DNA of 64,000 nucleotides from Flavobacteriales bacterium (GTDB lineage: Bacteria > Bacteroidota > Bacteroidia > Flavobacteriales_E > Vicingaceae). The stretch spans positions 1 to 64,000 of the forward strand of contig NVUQ01000005.1 of the NCBI GenBank assembly GCA_002401955.1. The letters run 5' to 3'. Positions 8,583-17,358 of this stretch are shown here, piece by piece (position 1 is the first letter of the stretch; every line of letters starts with the position of its first letter). The translations under genes were made by a program, and so were the position numbers. The notes below the pieces were generated by a model. That model searched no databases. It saw only the letters and a list, made by a program, of their open reading frames with translations, and was not told the DNA's origin.

Positions 8583-8849
8583 TTATGATTCTGTTAACGT
8601 ACAAGTCTTCACATCTGATGTAGAGTTACCCCCAAAGCTAGTGGAGTTACTATATTCATTGCCACTACACAATTCTTCTGCATCTTCTTCCTTTTGATCT
8701 GTGTATGTATAACTTGAAGATTCAGTATTAAAAACTGAACCATCTATAGAGTAAACAGCGTCACACGCACACATGTAATCACTTTTTTTACTACATGATG
8801 TAATCACTATTATACCACCAAAAACAATCATTAACATTAATTTTCTCAT
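8583..8849 (-). CDS. Small predicted lipoprotein
   Basis: About 88 residues starting at MRKLMLMIVFGGIIVITSCSKK; the longer frame in the ORF track adds 17 residues that would bury the signal peptide, so the internal ATG at 8849 is chosen. The lipobox ITSC places the mature N-terminus at a lipidated Cys, in the periplasm or at the outer membrane. Three further Cys residues (YMCACD, EELCSG) and one near the end could form disulfides. The rest is Ser/Thr-rich with no known domain. Convergent with the dihydroorotase-like gene and sharing its terminator. Function unknown. Confidence 0.7.
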   Translation of the reverse strand: MRKLMLMIVFGGIIVITSCSKKSDYMCACDAVYSIDGSVFNTESSSYTYTDQKEEDAEELCSGNEYSNSTSFGGNSTSDVKTCTLTES

Positions 8850-9032
8850 AATTATATTTATTTTTAAATTGAAAAACAAATATATATATAAATGTAACAT
8901 ATTAAAACTTTATTTTTTTCAAAATAAAATGTAGAAAAAAGCAATACTGATTATGTTTTCTTGTCTCTTTAATAAGGGGTGATAATCCACTCGATAACAG
9001 TTGAATTTTATGATATGATTCTTAATAATCAT

Positions 9033-10355
9033 TCAATCTCCTCTTTTACGAAAGATTTTTTTACGCTTTTTTTTATGTGCCATAAACTCATACGGTCGAA
9101 TTATGGCTCGTATTCCTTTTTCGGAAGTAAAATAACCCCTTATCCAATTATAAGTTGCTATCATTTTATTTCGATATCCTACCAATGATTTAAGGTGCAC
9201 AAACATCCAGATTATCCAAGCAATAAAACCGCTTAACCGCACTTTGCCGACTTCAACCACAGCTTTATCTTTACCAATAGTTGCCATTGCTCCTTTATCA
9301 TTATAAACAAAAGGAGTTAATTCTTTTTGTTTAGTTATTGCTGCAATATTTTTCGCTAACAATTCACCCTGTTGCATTGCTGCAGGTGCGACCATTGGGT
9401 GGCCTCTCGGAAAATCTTCGGATATCATACAGGCAATATCTCCAATTGCAAAAATATCTTCATATCCTTTAATTCTATTAAATTCATCCACCAAAATTCT
9501 ATTTGATTTATCAATGACTTCAGAATTAAGACCGTTAACAGGATTTCCTTGAACTCCAGCTGTCCACATTAAGGTGCGAGCAATAATATCTTTTGCTGTA
9601 TTTACCTGAACATAATCCCCTTGTATATCTAGTACCCTTGTGTTTAGAACAACGGTTACACCTAAATCTTCCAAATATTTTTTAGCTTTCGCTGAAGATT
9701 TATCAGAAAGCATTGGCAACACTCTGTCTCTAGAATGAACCAAATAAATGTTCATACTATTGATGTCCAATTCAGGAAAATCTTTGGGAAGAACAAATTT
9801 CTTCAATTCACCTAAAGCTCCTGCTAGCTCAACACCTGTTGGACCACCACCGGCAACAACGTAATTTAAGTAACCCTGTAATTTTCTCTTATTATTTAAT
9901 GAAACTGCCTTTTCAAAATTCTGAAGAATGAGGTATTTTAAATCTAAGGCTTCTGTAATGCTTTTCATCGGCATTGCGCTTACACTTAATCCTTCGTTAT
10001 TAAAGTAGTTAGTAGTAGCACCTGTTGCAACTACCAAATAATCGTATTCAATAATACGCCTACCCGATTTAATAAATTTCTCATCGGTATTAATTGCTTC
10101 AACTTCACTTTGTCTAAAGAAAAAATTCTTTTGCTTATTAAATATACCTCTAATAGGATAAACAATAGAATCTGCTTCTAATGCAGCTGTAGCAACTTGA
10201 TATAATAAAGGTTGAAAGCAATGAAAATTATTTTTATCTACTAAGACCACTTGTACATCTTCTTTGGCTAACTTTTTGGCAATTTCAATTCCTGCAAATC
10301 CACCACCAATAATAACAATGCGAATTTTATCCGTTTTTGGAAGGTCAATTTTCAT
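9033..10355 (-). CDS. ndh: Type II NADH dehydrogenase
   Basis: A membrane-associated FAD enzyme that passes electrons from NADH to quinone without pumping protons. The 440-residue protein has an FAD-binding GGGFAGIEIAKKL motif near residue 17, the YLVVATGATTNYF segment, a second dinucleotide fold VVAGGGPTGVELAGAL (about 165-180) for NADH and the IFAIGDIACM motif. The C-terminus has a hydrophobic or amphipathic stretch (LSGFIAWIIWMFVHLKSL) and a very basic tail, as in membrane-anchored NDH-2 enzymes. It is a single gene with its own spacer on each side; the upstream spacer contains a dispersed palindromic repeat. Confidence 0.9.
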   Translation of the reverse strand: MKIDLPKTDKIRIVIIGGGFAGIEIAKKLAKEDVQVVLVDKNNFHCFQPLLYQVATAALEADSIVYPIRGIFNKQKNFFFRQSEVEAINTDEKFIKSGRRIIEYDYLVVATGATTNYFNNEGLSVSAMPMKSITEALDLKYLILQNFEKAVSLNNKRKLQGYLNYVVAGGGPTGVELAGALGELKKFVLPKDFPELDINSMNIYLVHSRDRVLPMLSDKSSAKAKKYLEDLGVTVVLNTRVLDIQGDYVQVNTAKDIIARTLMWTAGVQGNPVNGLNSEVIDKSNRILVDEFNRIKGYEDIFAIGDIACMISEDFPRGHPMVAPAAMQQGELLAKNIAAITKQKELTPFVYNDKGAMATIGKDKAVVEVGKVRLSGFIAWIIWMFVHLKSLVGYRNKMIATYNWIRGYFTSEKGIRAIIRPYEFMAHKKKRKKIFRKRGD

Positions 10356-10422
10356 TTATTTATACTTTAGGATTATGCTTTCTTTTACGCTTTTGAGAAT
10401 AGAAAAGTTATCGCTAAGATTT

Positions 10423-10506
10423 GAGAATAAGCTTTTGTTGTTCTCGATATACCGAAATAAATTCGGTACAGGCTATTTCGATGAAAAATAGAAACACTTG
10501 AACTCA
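10423..10506. repeat. Dispersed palindromic repeat, degenerate copy
   Basis: Shares GAGAATAAGCTTTTGTTGTT with the copy at 17192-17289, contains a nested stem ACCGAAATAAATTCGGT and ends in CTTGAACTCAC, a decayed form of the CTCGAACTGAC end seen in the other copies. Lies between ndh and the lipase gene. Confidence 0.7.
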
Positions 10507-10538
10507 CAAAATTTAGAAAAATCAAGAAATTCGTTTAT

Positions 10539-11744
10539 TTACAAATTCTCTGGAAGGTGTTTTAATTCAAGATTATCATAATCTTTCGGATAGTATTTTT
10601 TTAGAAAAGCAGTGTAATAATTATAGGTTTTGTGTTGAAATAAAGTAGGGGCATTTTTGTAAACAGTTTCATCTTCAAACACACCATTTTCATTCATTTT
10701 ATGATAGGTAACCAGTGAATCATTTTTTAATATTTCTGAATCTTTAAGAATTTTTGGGTAATCAAATTCGGGCAACTCAATTCTGTTTTCCATTACTACA
10801 TAATTAACGTCAGTAATATATTCTGGCATAGTTATATTTCCTGTTTTTTTTGTGATTTGCTTTAATGCCGATTCCGAAGTATATTTCATGACACTAGTGA
10901 AACTCCCGCCAAAAATTTTCCCTAATGTTCCCATTGCTGCATCTTTAGCTGTAAATGACTTATCTAAAAATAACCTAGAAAGACTTTCTGATGTGGTCAT
11001 TTTTTTATGCTCGCTTGATGATAAAGGCATTTTAGGAATAAAGTCTTTTACATTAATTATACTATAATTGGTTCCTTTTTTTAAGCTATTAGTGTAAGAA
11101 GTTACAAACTCATTATTACCAACTTTTGGGTGGGCAAAAGCATAGGTTTTAAATGTGTTTTTTTCTGAGATTACATCTTTGGGTAAATTTTCTAGGTAAG
11201 CTCTTAACAAAATTGCTAATGCTCCTCCTTGGCTGTGCCCAGTTATAGTAATATCATAAATCCCATCATAATTTAAACTTTTAATATTATTGATAACATC
11301 AGGTGCTAAAAATGCTATTCCTAGAGCATAACCTGCATGGACGCCAGCATTTTTATCGTCAGAAAATTCATAGAAAAAGGTCTCGTCTTCTAATTTTATT
11401 TTACCTTTTGCAGGAATCATTGAAGAATAAATATTCTCCATCCAACTAATTTTTTTTGTGGTTGATCCTCTAAGATTAATTACAGCTTTTGTGGTAGTTT
11501 GATAAATTTGGTATTTATTATCCATACCAAAAATACCTGAGGTAAATCTTTTTTTATACCCTTCTGGTATAATATTTTTATCTGATTTGTATAACTCTAA
11601 AAAAGTAAAGCTGTTAATTATTGCAGCCATATTTTTTGCCTCATTTGTATTTTCTTGAGAATAAAACTGGCCATAACCACTTAAACAAAAAAATGCTAAA
11701 AAAACGAAGATGATATTTTCTTTTGATTTATACATCAGATACAT
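10539..11744 (-). CDS. Secreted lipase, class 3 family
   Basis: An alpha/beta-hydrolase of the fungal-type lipase (Lipase_3) family. The nucleophile elbow is ITGHSQGGALAILL, with the Ser near residue 168. The following HPKVGNNEFVTSYTN segment and the DFIPKMP segment, which holds the likely catalytic Asp, fit the family order. An N-terminal signal peptide (IIFVFLAFFCLSGYGQ) indicates export; no T9SS domain or lipobox is present, so a periplasmic or outer-membrane location is likely. The start could be the first Met or the Met four codons later; the second gives a more usual signal peptide. 401 residues. Substrate not predictable. Confidence 0.75.
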   Translation of the reverse strand: MYLMYKSKENIIFVFLAFFCLSGYGQFYSQENTNEAKNMAAIINSFTFLELYKSDKNIIPEGYKKRFTSGIFGMDNKYQIYQTTTKAVINLRGSTTKKISWMENIYSSMIPAKGKIKLEDETFFYEFSDDKNAGVHAGYALGIAFLAPDVINNIKSLNYDGIYDITITGHSQGGALAILLRAYLENLPKDVISEKNTFKTYAFAHPKVGNNEFVTSYTNSLKKGTNYSIINVKDFIPKMPLSSSEHKKMTTSESLSRLFLDKSFTAKDAAMGTLGKIFGGSFTSVMKYTSESALKQITKKTGNITMPEYITDVNYVVMENRIELPEFDYPKILKDSEILKNDSLVTYHKMNENGVFEDETVYKNAPTLFQHKTYNYYTAFLKKYYPKDYDNLELKHLPENL

Positions 11745-11787
11745 TATAAACCAAAATTAAGCCAAAATAGTATTGATTGAAGAATAT

Positions 11788-12468
11788 TTACCCACCATAA
11801 GAAGAAAGAGTCATGGTAACATCATAGCCTAACCATGGTGTAGATGGTAATGTGTTAGATCTATACAGATTCATACTTCTTTTGTAAACCATGCCAATTC
11901 CTCTAGCATATTTTTCCTCATACAACCAAGGGTTAATTAATATTTCAGGACTTTCATCCTGTAAAACAGTTAAAACACTACCTAATGCATTGCCACCAAT
12001 TGTTTCTGTCTGATCTATTGATGTGTATTCATATTCTATTTCAGCATCATTATTCATAGCATTTCCATTCCAAGTTTTATTCAATTTTACAGGAAATATT
12101 AATTTAACCAACTTAATGTTTTCTTCCGTTTTTTGAAAATTGGTAGCAGTAATTTTACTGTTCCAAACATCTATTAAATTCCAACCTAATGTATCATGAT
12201 CTTTACGGTAACGTATAATTTTAAATGCTTCCTCTCCTTCTAAATCTGTAAATTTAGAATCTACGACTTCTTTTATTTGATAGGTTGCAGTATCAACTGT
12301 TTCTGTAAAATCATCATAGGTAAGAGAATCTACATCGTAAATAACGTATTTACCAACTTCTAATCCTGCATAATCATAAGCAATTTCAGGAACTATAACT
12401 ACCTCTTTTTTAGAACAAGAGAAAATAATAACAGTAAGTATTAATATGAGGGAAAATGATTTTCTCAT
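11788..12468 (-). CDS. Predicted lipoprotein
   Basis: 226 residues beginning MRKSFSLILILTVIIFSCSKKE, a clear lipoprotein signal with the modified Cys at about residue 18. The mature part is acidic and beta-rich with no motif I recognise; repeated patterns such as GKYVIYDVDSLTYDD and EAFKIIRYRKD resemble Bacteroidota outer-surface beta-sandwich lipoproteins. Lies 27 bp downstream of mnmA on the same strand, so it may be co-transcribed with it. Function unknown. Confidence 0.7.
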   Translation of the reverse strand: MRKSFSLILILTVIIFSCSKKEVVIVPEIAYDYAGLEVGKYVIYDVDSLTYDDFTETVDTATYQIKEVVDSKFTDLEGEEAFKIIRYRKDHDTLGWNLIDVWNSKITATNFQKTEENIKLVKLIFPVKLNKTWNGNAMNNDAEIEYEYTSIDQTETIGGNALGSVLTVLQDESPEILINPWLYEEKYARGIGMVYKRSMNLYRSNTLPSTPWLGYDVTMTLSSYGG

Positions 12469-12495
12469 TGGTTAAAATTACAGAAAATAGAATAA

Positions 12496-13593
12496 TTAGT
12501 CTTCCTTATCAATAAAGCCACCACCGATAAGGTCATTTCCTTCATAAAAAACAGCAGATTGACCAGGAGCAACACCTTGAACATCTTCAAAAAACTCTAT
12601 TTTAATTCTACCATCTTTAGTAGTAGAAATAGAACTATTTGCACCTCTATCTTTGTAGCGAATTTTACTTAAGGCTTCCATTTCGTTTTTTAAGTCTTTG
12701 TATTTAATGAAATTAGGGTTTCGAACAAACACCGTTTTTTTATTTAAATCTTCTTTGGTACCTAGGACTACTGTATTTGATTCTGGGTTTATTTTAATTA
12801 CATAACGCGGATCACCAAAAGCAACTTCTAACCCTCTTCTTTGTCCAATCGTATAAAAAGGATATCCTTGATGTTTACCAATTACATTGCCATCCATATT
12901 CAAAAAGTCTCCACCGTTAACCTTTTCTTCTAAACCTTCTACTCTACGTTTTAAAAAACCTCTGTAATCATTATCAGGAACAAAACAAATTTCAAAGCTT
13001 TCTCCTTTTTTAGAAAGTTCTTCATAACCTCTATCGAGTGCCATTTTTCGAATTTCAGGTTTAGAGAACCCACCTAAAGGAAACATTGTCCGTGCTAAAC
13101 TTTCTTGGCTTAATCCCCAGAGAACATAAGACTGGTCTTTGTTTTCGTCCAATCCTTTTGAAATGATATGTCGTCCATTTTCTTGTCGTACTTGGGCATA
13201 ATGACCTGTTGCAATAAATTCGCAACCTAATTGGTCAGCTCTTCTTAATAAAGCATCCCATTTAATATGAGTATTACACAATACGCAAGGGTTTGGTGTT
13301 CTTCCTGCTAAATATTCATCAACAAAATTATCGATAATTGCATCACCAAATTCTTCTCTAATATCTAAGATAATGTGATGAAATCCCATTTCTACAGCCA
13401 ATTGTCTAGCATCATTAATATCATCTAAACTACAACAGCCAGTCGTTTTTCGACTTCCACCAGATGAAGCATAATCCCAAGTCTTCATAGTTAAACCAAT
13501 AACCTCATAGCCTTCATCATGTAACAACATTGCTGCTACTGAACTATCTATCCCACCACTCATGGCTACTAATACTTTGCCTTTTTTACTCAT
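12496..13593 (-). CDS. mnmA: tRNA-specific 2-thiouridylase MnmA
   Basis: Thiolates U34 in the anticodon of tRNAs for Lys, Glu and Gln, using ATP and a persulfide sulfur carrier. The PP-loop AMSGGIDSSVAA is at residues 9-20. The catalytic cysteine pair appears as NPCVLCN (about 101-107) and a later Cys in FEICFVPD near residue 200. The FLKRRV, GQRRGL and GVAPGQSAVFYE blocks complete the family pattern. At 365 residues it is full length. An insert with GCCSLDDINDA near residue 52 is typical of the Bacteroidota form. A MORN-like gene lies 6 bp upstream, so the pair is an operon. Confidence 0.95.
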   Translation of the reverse strand: MSKKGKVLVAMSGGIDSSVAAMLLHDEGYEVIGLTMKTWDYASSGGSRKTTGCCSLDDINDARQLAVEMGFHHIILDIREEFGDAIIDNFVDEYLAGRTPNPCVLCNTHIKWDALLRRADQLGCEFIATGHYAQVRQENGRHIISKGLDENKDQSYVLWGLSQESLARTMFPLGGFSKPEIRKMALDRGYEELSKKGESFEICFVPDNDYRGFLKRRVEGLEEKVNGGDFLNMDGNVIGKHQGYPFYTIGQRRGLEVAFGDPRYVIKINPESNTVVLGTKEDLNKKTVFVRNPNFIKYKDLKNEMEALSKIRYKDRGANSSISTTKDGRIKIEFFEDVQGVAPGQSAVFYEGNDLIGGGFIDKED

Positions 13594-13599
13594 AATCTT

Positions 13600-14361
13600 T
13601 TATTGTCGAGGCATTCCATTTTCATCCAATTCCAAAAAATCTTCATTTATAGGTTTATCTGTTTCAGGGTCTATATACTTATCAGCCTCATTTTCATAGA
13701 CTTTCCTTCCATTTTTAAACTCTTCCTTTTTTTTAATGGTAGTACCATCCTCTTCAAAATGTATCCAAATTCCATTTCTTAATCCATGGTAATAATAACC
13801 CGAAACTGATCGTTTTCCAACAGAATTATAATAAACAGCATTTCCTTCTAACCCTCCTTTGTCATAAGTTGCTGCCATTTTTTTCTTGCCGTTTTGCCAA
13901 TATTTATTCCAAATACCCTGTTCAAAATCGTTTACATATTCTATTTCTTCAGCAATCTGCCCATCAGTATAATAGATATACCAAATCTTATCTTTTACCC
14001 CTTTGGTATAATATTCAGTCGCTTTTTTATACCCATTTTCATCATAATAAGTCCAAGTACTGTCTTTTTTTTGATTGATGTATTTTCCCGCAGCTTTTGG
14101 TTCTCCAGTTTTATAATACATTATGGAATAACTTTGATTACCAACGTGAGTCATTTTTGCCTGTATTTTACCAGTATCATAATAATACTTAAACTCACCG
14201 ATAGGTTTATCATTTTTAAACGATCCAACCTTGTGCAGCATACCATTTTTATGATATTTTTTCCATTCGCCTTGCTTGCCTTTCCCATCTGTTCTGTTTC
14301 CTTCTTGCGAAAAAACAAACAGGCTAAACATCATAAATATTATTACTACCGTATTTCTCAT
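13600..14361 (-). CDS. Secreted MORN-repeat protein (YwqK-like)
   Basis: A 253-residue exported protein with signal peptide MRNTVVIIFMMFSLFVFSQEG. The mature part is a row of about eight MORN-variant repeats of the pattern (G)xWxxYxxNGxxxxxxxYxxGxxxG, for example GEWKKYHKNGMLHKVGSFKNDKPIG and GIWNKYWQNGKKKMAATYDKGGLEG. The repeats form a long beta-sheet ribbon. Related proteins are annotated as YwqK-family antitoxins, but nothing around it suggests a toxin pair. It lies 6 bp upstream of mnmA and is probably co-transcribed. Role unknown, likely periplasmic or surface-attached. Confidence 0.75.
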   Translation of the reverse strand: MRNTVVIIFMMFSLFVFSQEGNRTDGKGKQGEWKKYHKNGMLHKVGSFKNDKPIGEFKYYYDTGKIQAKMTHVGNQSYSIMYYKTGEPKAAGKYINQKKDSTWTYYDENGYKKATEYYTKGVKDKIWYIYYTDGQIAEEIEYVNDFEQGIWNKYWQNGKKKMAATYDKGGLEGNAVYYNSVGKRSVSGYYYHGLRNGIWIHFEEDGTTIKKKEEFKNGRKVYENEADKYIDPETDKPINEDFLELDENGMPRQ

Positions 14362-14592
14362 ATCAATTACAAAATTACTGATTTAGTGCTCGCTACGAAC
14401 AATTATTATACCTTTAATATTTACTAAACGACATAATCTAGGATTCTATTGTCATATAATATTAAAAACAACTAATCGTCTGATTTTTAATGCTCAACGA
14501 TAATTGGATAATTCAGGTCTAAATTAATTGCAAATCCCAATTTATTTAGTTTCTTTTGTGAGCCTTAATAAAAAATAGATAAAACACTACCT

Positions 14593-16644
14593 ATGAAATT
14601 TACAAAATATTTAATGTTAACAGCTGCTGCAAGTACTTTTTTGTATTCTTGTGGAGGTGATGCAACATCTCAAGAAGCAACTACAGAAGAAGTTGTTGTT
14701 GAAGAAACTGATTCAAATTTTGTTTGGAAAACAGAACAATTTGCTGATTTACAAATTAATAGATACAAAATTAATGGTTGGGATAAATTAAGCTTAAATC
14801 AAAAGAAATTAGCTTATTATTTAACTCAATCAGGGTTAGCTGGTAGAGATATGATTTGGGATCAGAACTATCGTCACAACTTAAAAATAAAAAGAGCATT
14901 AGAAAATATTGTAACCAATTATACTGGTGATAAAGAAGTTGGTGATTGGAAAAAATTTATGAATTACACTAAGAGAGTATGGTTTGCTAATGGAATTCAC
15001 CATCATTATTCTAATGATAAGTTTACTCCTGAATTCTCTAAAGAATATTTTACCACTTTATTGGCTGATACTAAAACCGAATTAGCTGAAAATGTTGTTG
15101 AAGTAATTTTTAACCCAGAAATTGATAATAAAAAAGTAAGCTTAGATCCTGAAAAGGATTTATTATTAGCTTCGGCAGTTAACTTATATGGTGAAAATGT
15201 TACCGAAAAAGAAGCTTCTGATTTTTATGCATCAAGAGTAGACAAAAATGATGAAACACCTATTTGGCATGGTTTAAATTCTAAATTAGTTAAAGGAGAA
15301 AACGGATTAGAAGAAAGAGTTTATAAATCTGGTGGAATGTACGGAGAAGCAATTGATGAAATTATTGGTTGGTTAGAAAAAGCTGTTACCGTTGCAGAAA
15401 ATGAAGCTCAAGGAAATGCTTTAAAACTATTAATTGAATATTACAAAACTGGTGACTTGAACACTTGGGATAAGTACAATGTTGCTTGGTGCGAAGCTAC
15501 CGATGGTGATATCGATTACATCAATTCTTTTATTGAAGTATATAATGATCCATTAGGTTATAAAGGTTCATATGAGAGTATCGTTGAAATTAATGATTTT
15601 GAAGCTTCAGCAAGAATGGCTATAGTTGCCGAAAATGCACAATGGTTTGAAGATAATTCAACAATATTAGATGAACATAAAAAGAAAGAAGTAGTTGGTG
15701 TAACATACAAAGTTGTAGAAGTTGCAGGAGAATCTGGAGATGCTTCTCCATCTTCTTCAATAGGAGTAAACCTACCAAACTCTCCTTGGATTAGAAAAGC
15801 ACACGGTTCTAAATCTGTGAGTTTAGGAAGCATTATTCATGCTTATAGTAAAGCTGGAGGACATGGTATGTTAGAGGAATTTTGCTATACTAAAAAAGAA
15901 ATGGAGATGGAAATAGAGCATGGTGGAGTTGGTGATAAAATGCATACTGCTTTGCATGAAGTTATCGGTCATGCATCTGGGCAAATTAACCCTGGTGTTG
16001 GAACTCCTAAAGAGACTTTAAAAAGTTATGCTTCGGCATTAGAAGAAGCTAGAGCAGATTTAGTTGGTCTTTATTATTTAATGGATCCTAAATTAGTTGA
16101 GATGGGATTAATCTCTTCGTTAGATGTTGGTAAAACAGCTTATGATGGTTACATCAGAAATGGTTTAATGGTTCAATTAAGAAGATTACAGCCAGGTGCT
16201 GATATTGAAGAAGCTCATATGCGAAACAGACAGGTAGTTGCAGCTTGGGCAATGGAAAGAGGTGCTGGAGATAATGTAATTGAGAAAATTGTAAAAGATG
16301 AAAAAACTTATTTTGTAGTAAACGATTACGACAAATTAAGAACCATTTTTGGAGAGTTATTAATGATTATCCAAAAAATAACATCTGAAGGTGATTACCA
16401 AGCTGGTAAAGATTTAATACAAAACTATGGAGTTAAGGTTGATCAAGCTATTCATACCGAAGTTTTGGCTAGATCAAAAAAACTTAACATAGCAGCATAT
16501 GGCGGGTTTATTAACCCTAAGTTAGTTCCTGTAACTAACGAAGCTGGAGAAATTACTGACATTAAAGTAACTTACCCAGATGATTTTACAGAGCAAATGT
16601 TAGAGTATGCTAAGAACTATTCTTTCTTGCCTAGCGAAAACTAA
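14593..16644 (+). CDS. Dipeptidyl-peptidase III-like metallopeptidase (M49) lipoprotein
   Basis: A 683-residue zinc peptidase expected to cleave dipeptides from the N-terminus of short peptides. The M49 signature HEVIGH lies near residue 454 (HTALHEVIGHASGQ), with the third zinc ligand in LEEARADLVGLYY near 484; this pattern matches the bacterial DPP III group. Start MKFTKYLMLTAAASTFLYSCGG gives a lipoprotein signal with lipidated Cys at residue 20, so it is anchored to a membrane. An acidic linker (EEVVVEETDS) follows. It is a single-gene unit with a long upstream spacer (14362-14592, promoter not resolved) and a hairpin plus terminator downstream. Confidence 0.9.
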   Translation: MKFTKYLMLTAAASTFLYSCGGDATSQEATTEEVVVEETDSNFVWKTEQFADLQINRYKINGWDKLSLNQKKLAYYLTQSGLAGRDMIWDQNYRHNLKIKRALENIVTNYTGDKEVGDWKKFMNYTKRVWFANGIHHHYSNDKFTPEFSKEYFTTLLADTKTELAENVVEVIFNPEIDNKKVSLDPEKDLLLASAVNLYGENVTEKEASDFYASRVDKNDETPIWHGLNSKLVKGENGLEERVYKSGGMYGEAIDEIIGWLEKAVTVAENEAQGNALKLLIEYYKTGDLNTWDKYNVAWCEATDGDIDYINSFIEVYNDPLGYKGSYESIVEINDFEASARMAIVAENAQWFEDNSTILDEHKKKEVVGVTYKVVEVAGESGDASPSSSIGVNLPNSPWIRKAHGSKSVSLGSIIHAYSKAGGHGMLEEFCYTKKEMEMEIEHGGVGDKMHTALHEVIGHASGQINPGVGTPKETLKSYASALEEARADLVGLYYLMDPKLVEMGLISSLDVGKTAYDGYIRNGLMVQLRRLQPGADIEEAHMRNRQVVAAWAMERGAGDNVIEKIVKDEKTYFVVNDYDKLRTIFGELLMIIQKITSEGDYQAGKDLIQNYGVKVDQAIHTEVLARSKKLNIAAYGGFINPKLVPVTNEAGEITDIKVTYPDDFTEQMLEYAKNYSFLPSEN

Positions 16645-16651
16645 GAAAAAA

Positions 16652-16710
16652 AATCATTGTCAATTCGAGTGTCCCGAATTTATTCGGGATGTATCGAGAA
16701 TCAATGATTT
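16652..16710 (+). repeat. Hairpin repeat of the TTCGAGTG family
   Basis: Nested inverted repeat: AATCATTG ... CAATGATT on the outside, then AATTCGAG, then TCCCGAAT/ATTCGGGA at the tip. The inner part matches the copy at 17192-17289. It starts 8 bp after the M49 peptidase stop and probably acts as the 3' end of that mRNA. Confidence 0.7.
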
Positions 16711-16729
16711 ATGAATAACGATAAACAAG

Positions 16730-16758
16730 GCCATCCTGAAAGGGATGGCTTTTTTTTT
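16730..16758 (+). terminator. Rho-independent terminator
   Basis: Stem GCCATCC / GGATGGC with a 6-nt loop, then nine T. The second hairpin after the M49 peptidase gene and the clearer terminator of the two. Confidence 0.85.
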
Positions 16759-16834
16759 GACCGATTAATCGCAAAACCTAATCGTTTATTAAAGATGTAC
16801 TTTTTTAATTTTAAAAATCACAACTATCTTTTAG

Positions 16835-17094
16835 TACAACATCAGAAAACAAAAATTAAACAATCTTAACACTCATCCCAACCCAACAACTGCTTCTATT
16901 AACATTGATTTAGGAGAAGCCTTAAACAATGTAAGCTTCACTTTAACAAACAACTTAGGACAATTAATTTTAACTAAACATTTTGCTTCTACCAATTTTA
17001 TTAGCTTGGATATTGATGCTCCAAAAGGCATTTACTTTTTACAACTCCAAACAGAAAATGGGGAGTGATCACTAAAAAGATTGTGAAGGAGTAG
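16835..17094 (+). pseudogene. T9SS sorting-domain fragment with frameshift
   Basis: An open frame without a start codon reads as a type A T9SS C-terminal domain: HPNPTTASINIDLGEALNN, TNNLGQLILTKHF, DIDAPKGIYFLQLQTENGE, then a stop. One base shift at the GGGG run at about 17061 restores the expected ending VITKKIVKE and a TAG at 17092-17094. So the fragment is the 3' end of a secreted-protein gene that lost its upstream part and then gained a frameshift. No upstream domain remains before 16835. It is flanked on both sides by copies of the same dispersed repeat, which may have driven the deletion. Confidence 0.85.
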
Positions 17095-17191
17095 TTTCTA
17101 AATATTAATGTAAAGTATATAAAAAGCCACTGGTCAGTTGACTGGTCAGGGTAAACTAAAACATCAAATTGATCGAATAAAGAGAAAAAGC

Positions 17192-17289
17192 TGTCAATTC
17201 GAGTGTCCCGAATAAATTCGGGATGTATCGAGAATAAGCTTTTGTTGTTCTCTATACTTTTCGTGAAAAACGAAAAACTCGAACTGACA
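17192..17289. repeat. Dispersed palindromic repeat, long copy
   Basis: Runs from TGTCAATTCGAGTG to ACTCGAACTGACA, near-complementary ends, with inner stems CCCGAATAAATTCGGG and TTTTCGTGAAAAACGAAAA. Shares long words with copies at 10423, 16652 and 57669. No coding frame. This REP-like family is seen in spacers only. Confidence 0.85.
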
Positions 17290-17306
17290 TTTTTGAATAA
17301 CGATAT

Positions 17307-17337
17307 AAAAAGCCACCAGTTAACTGGTGGGTTTTTT
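17307..17337. terminator. Bidirectional terminator
   Basis: AAAAAGCCACCAGTT / AACTGGTGGGTTTTTT forms a strong stem 22 bp beyond the stop codon of the PNGase F-like gene. A degraded relative (GCCACTGGTCAGTTGACTGG) occurs at 17126-17148 after the pseudogene. Confidence 0.85.
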
Positions 17338-17358
17338 ATGTGAACAATTTACTTTACT

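Noticed and set aside
13600-14361. Toxin-antitoxin system based on the YwqK-like annotation
   Set aside because: The protein is exported and MORN-like, and no toxin gene is adjacent.
13894-14427. 177-codon plus-strand ORF opposite the MORN-like gene
   Set aside because: It is a shadow of the well-supported minus-strand gene; Ile/Phe-rich composition is typical for antisense translation of such repeats.
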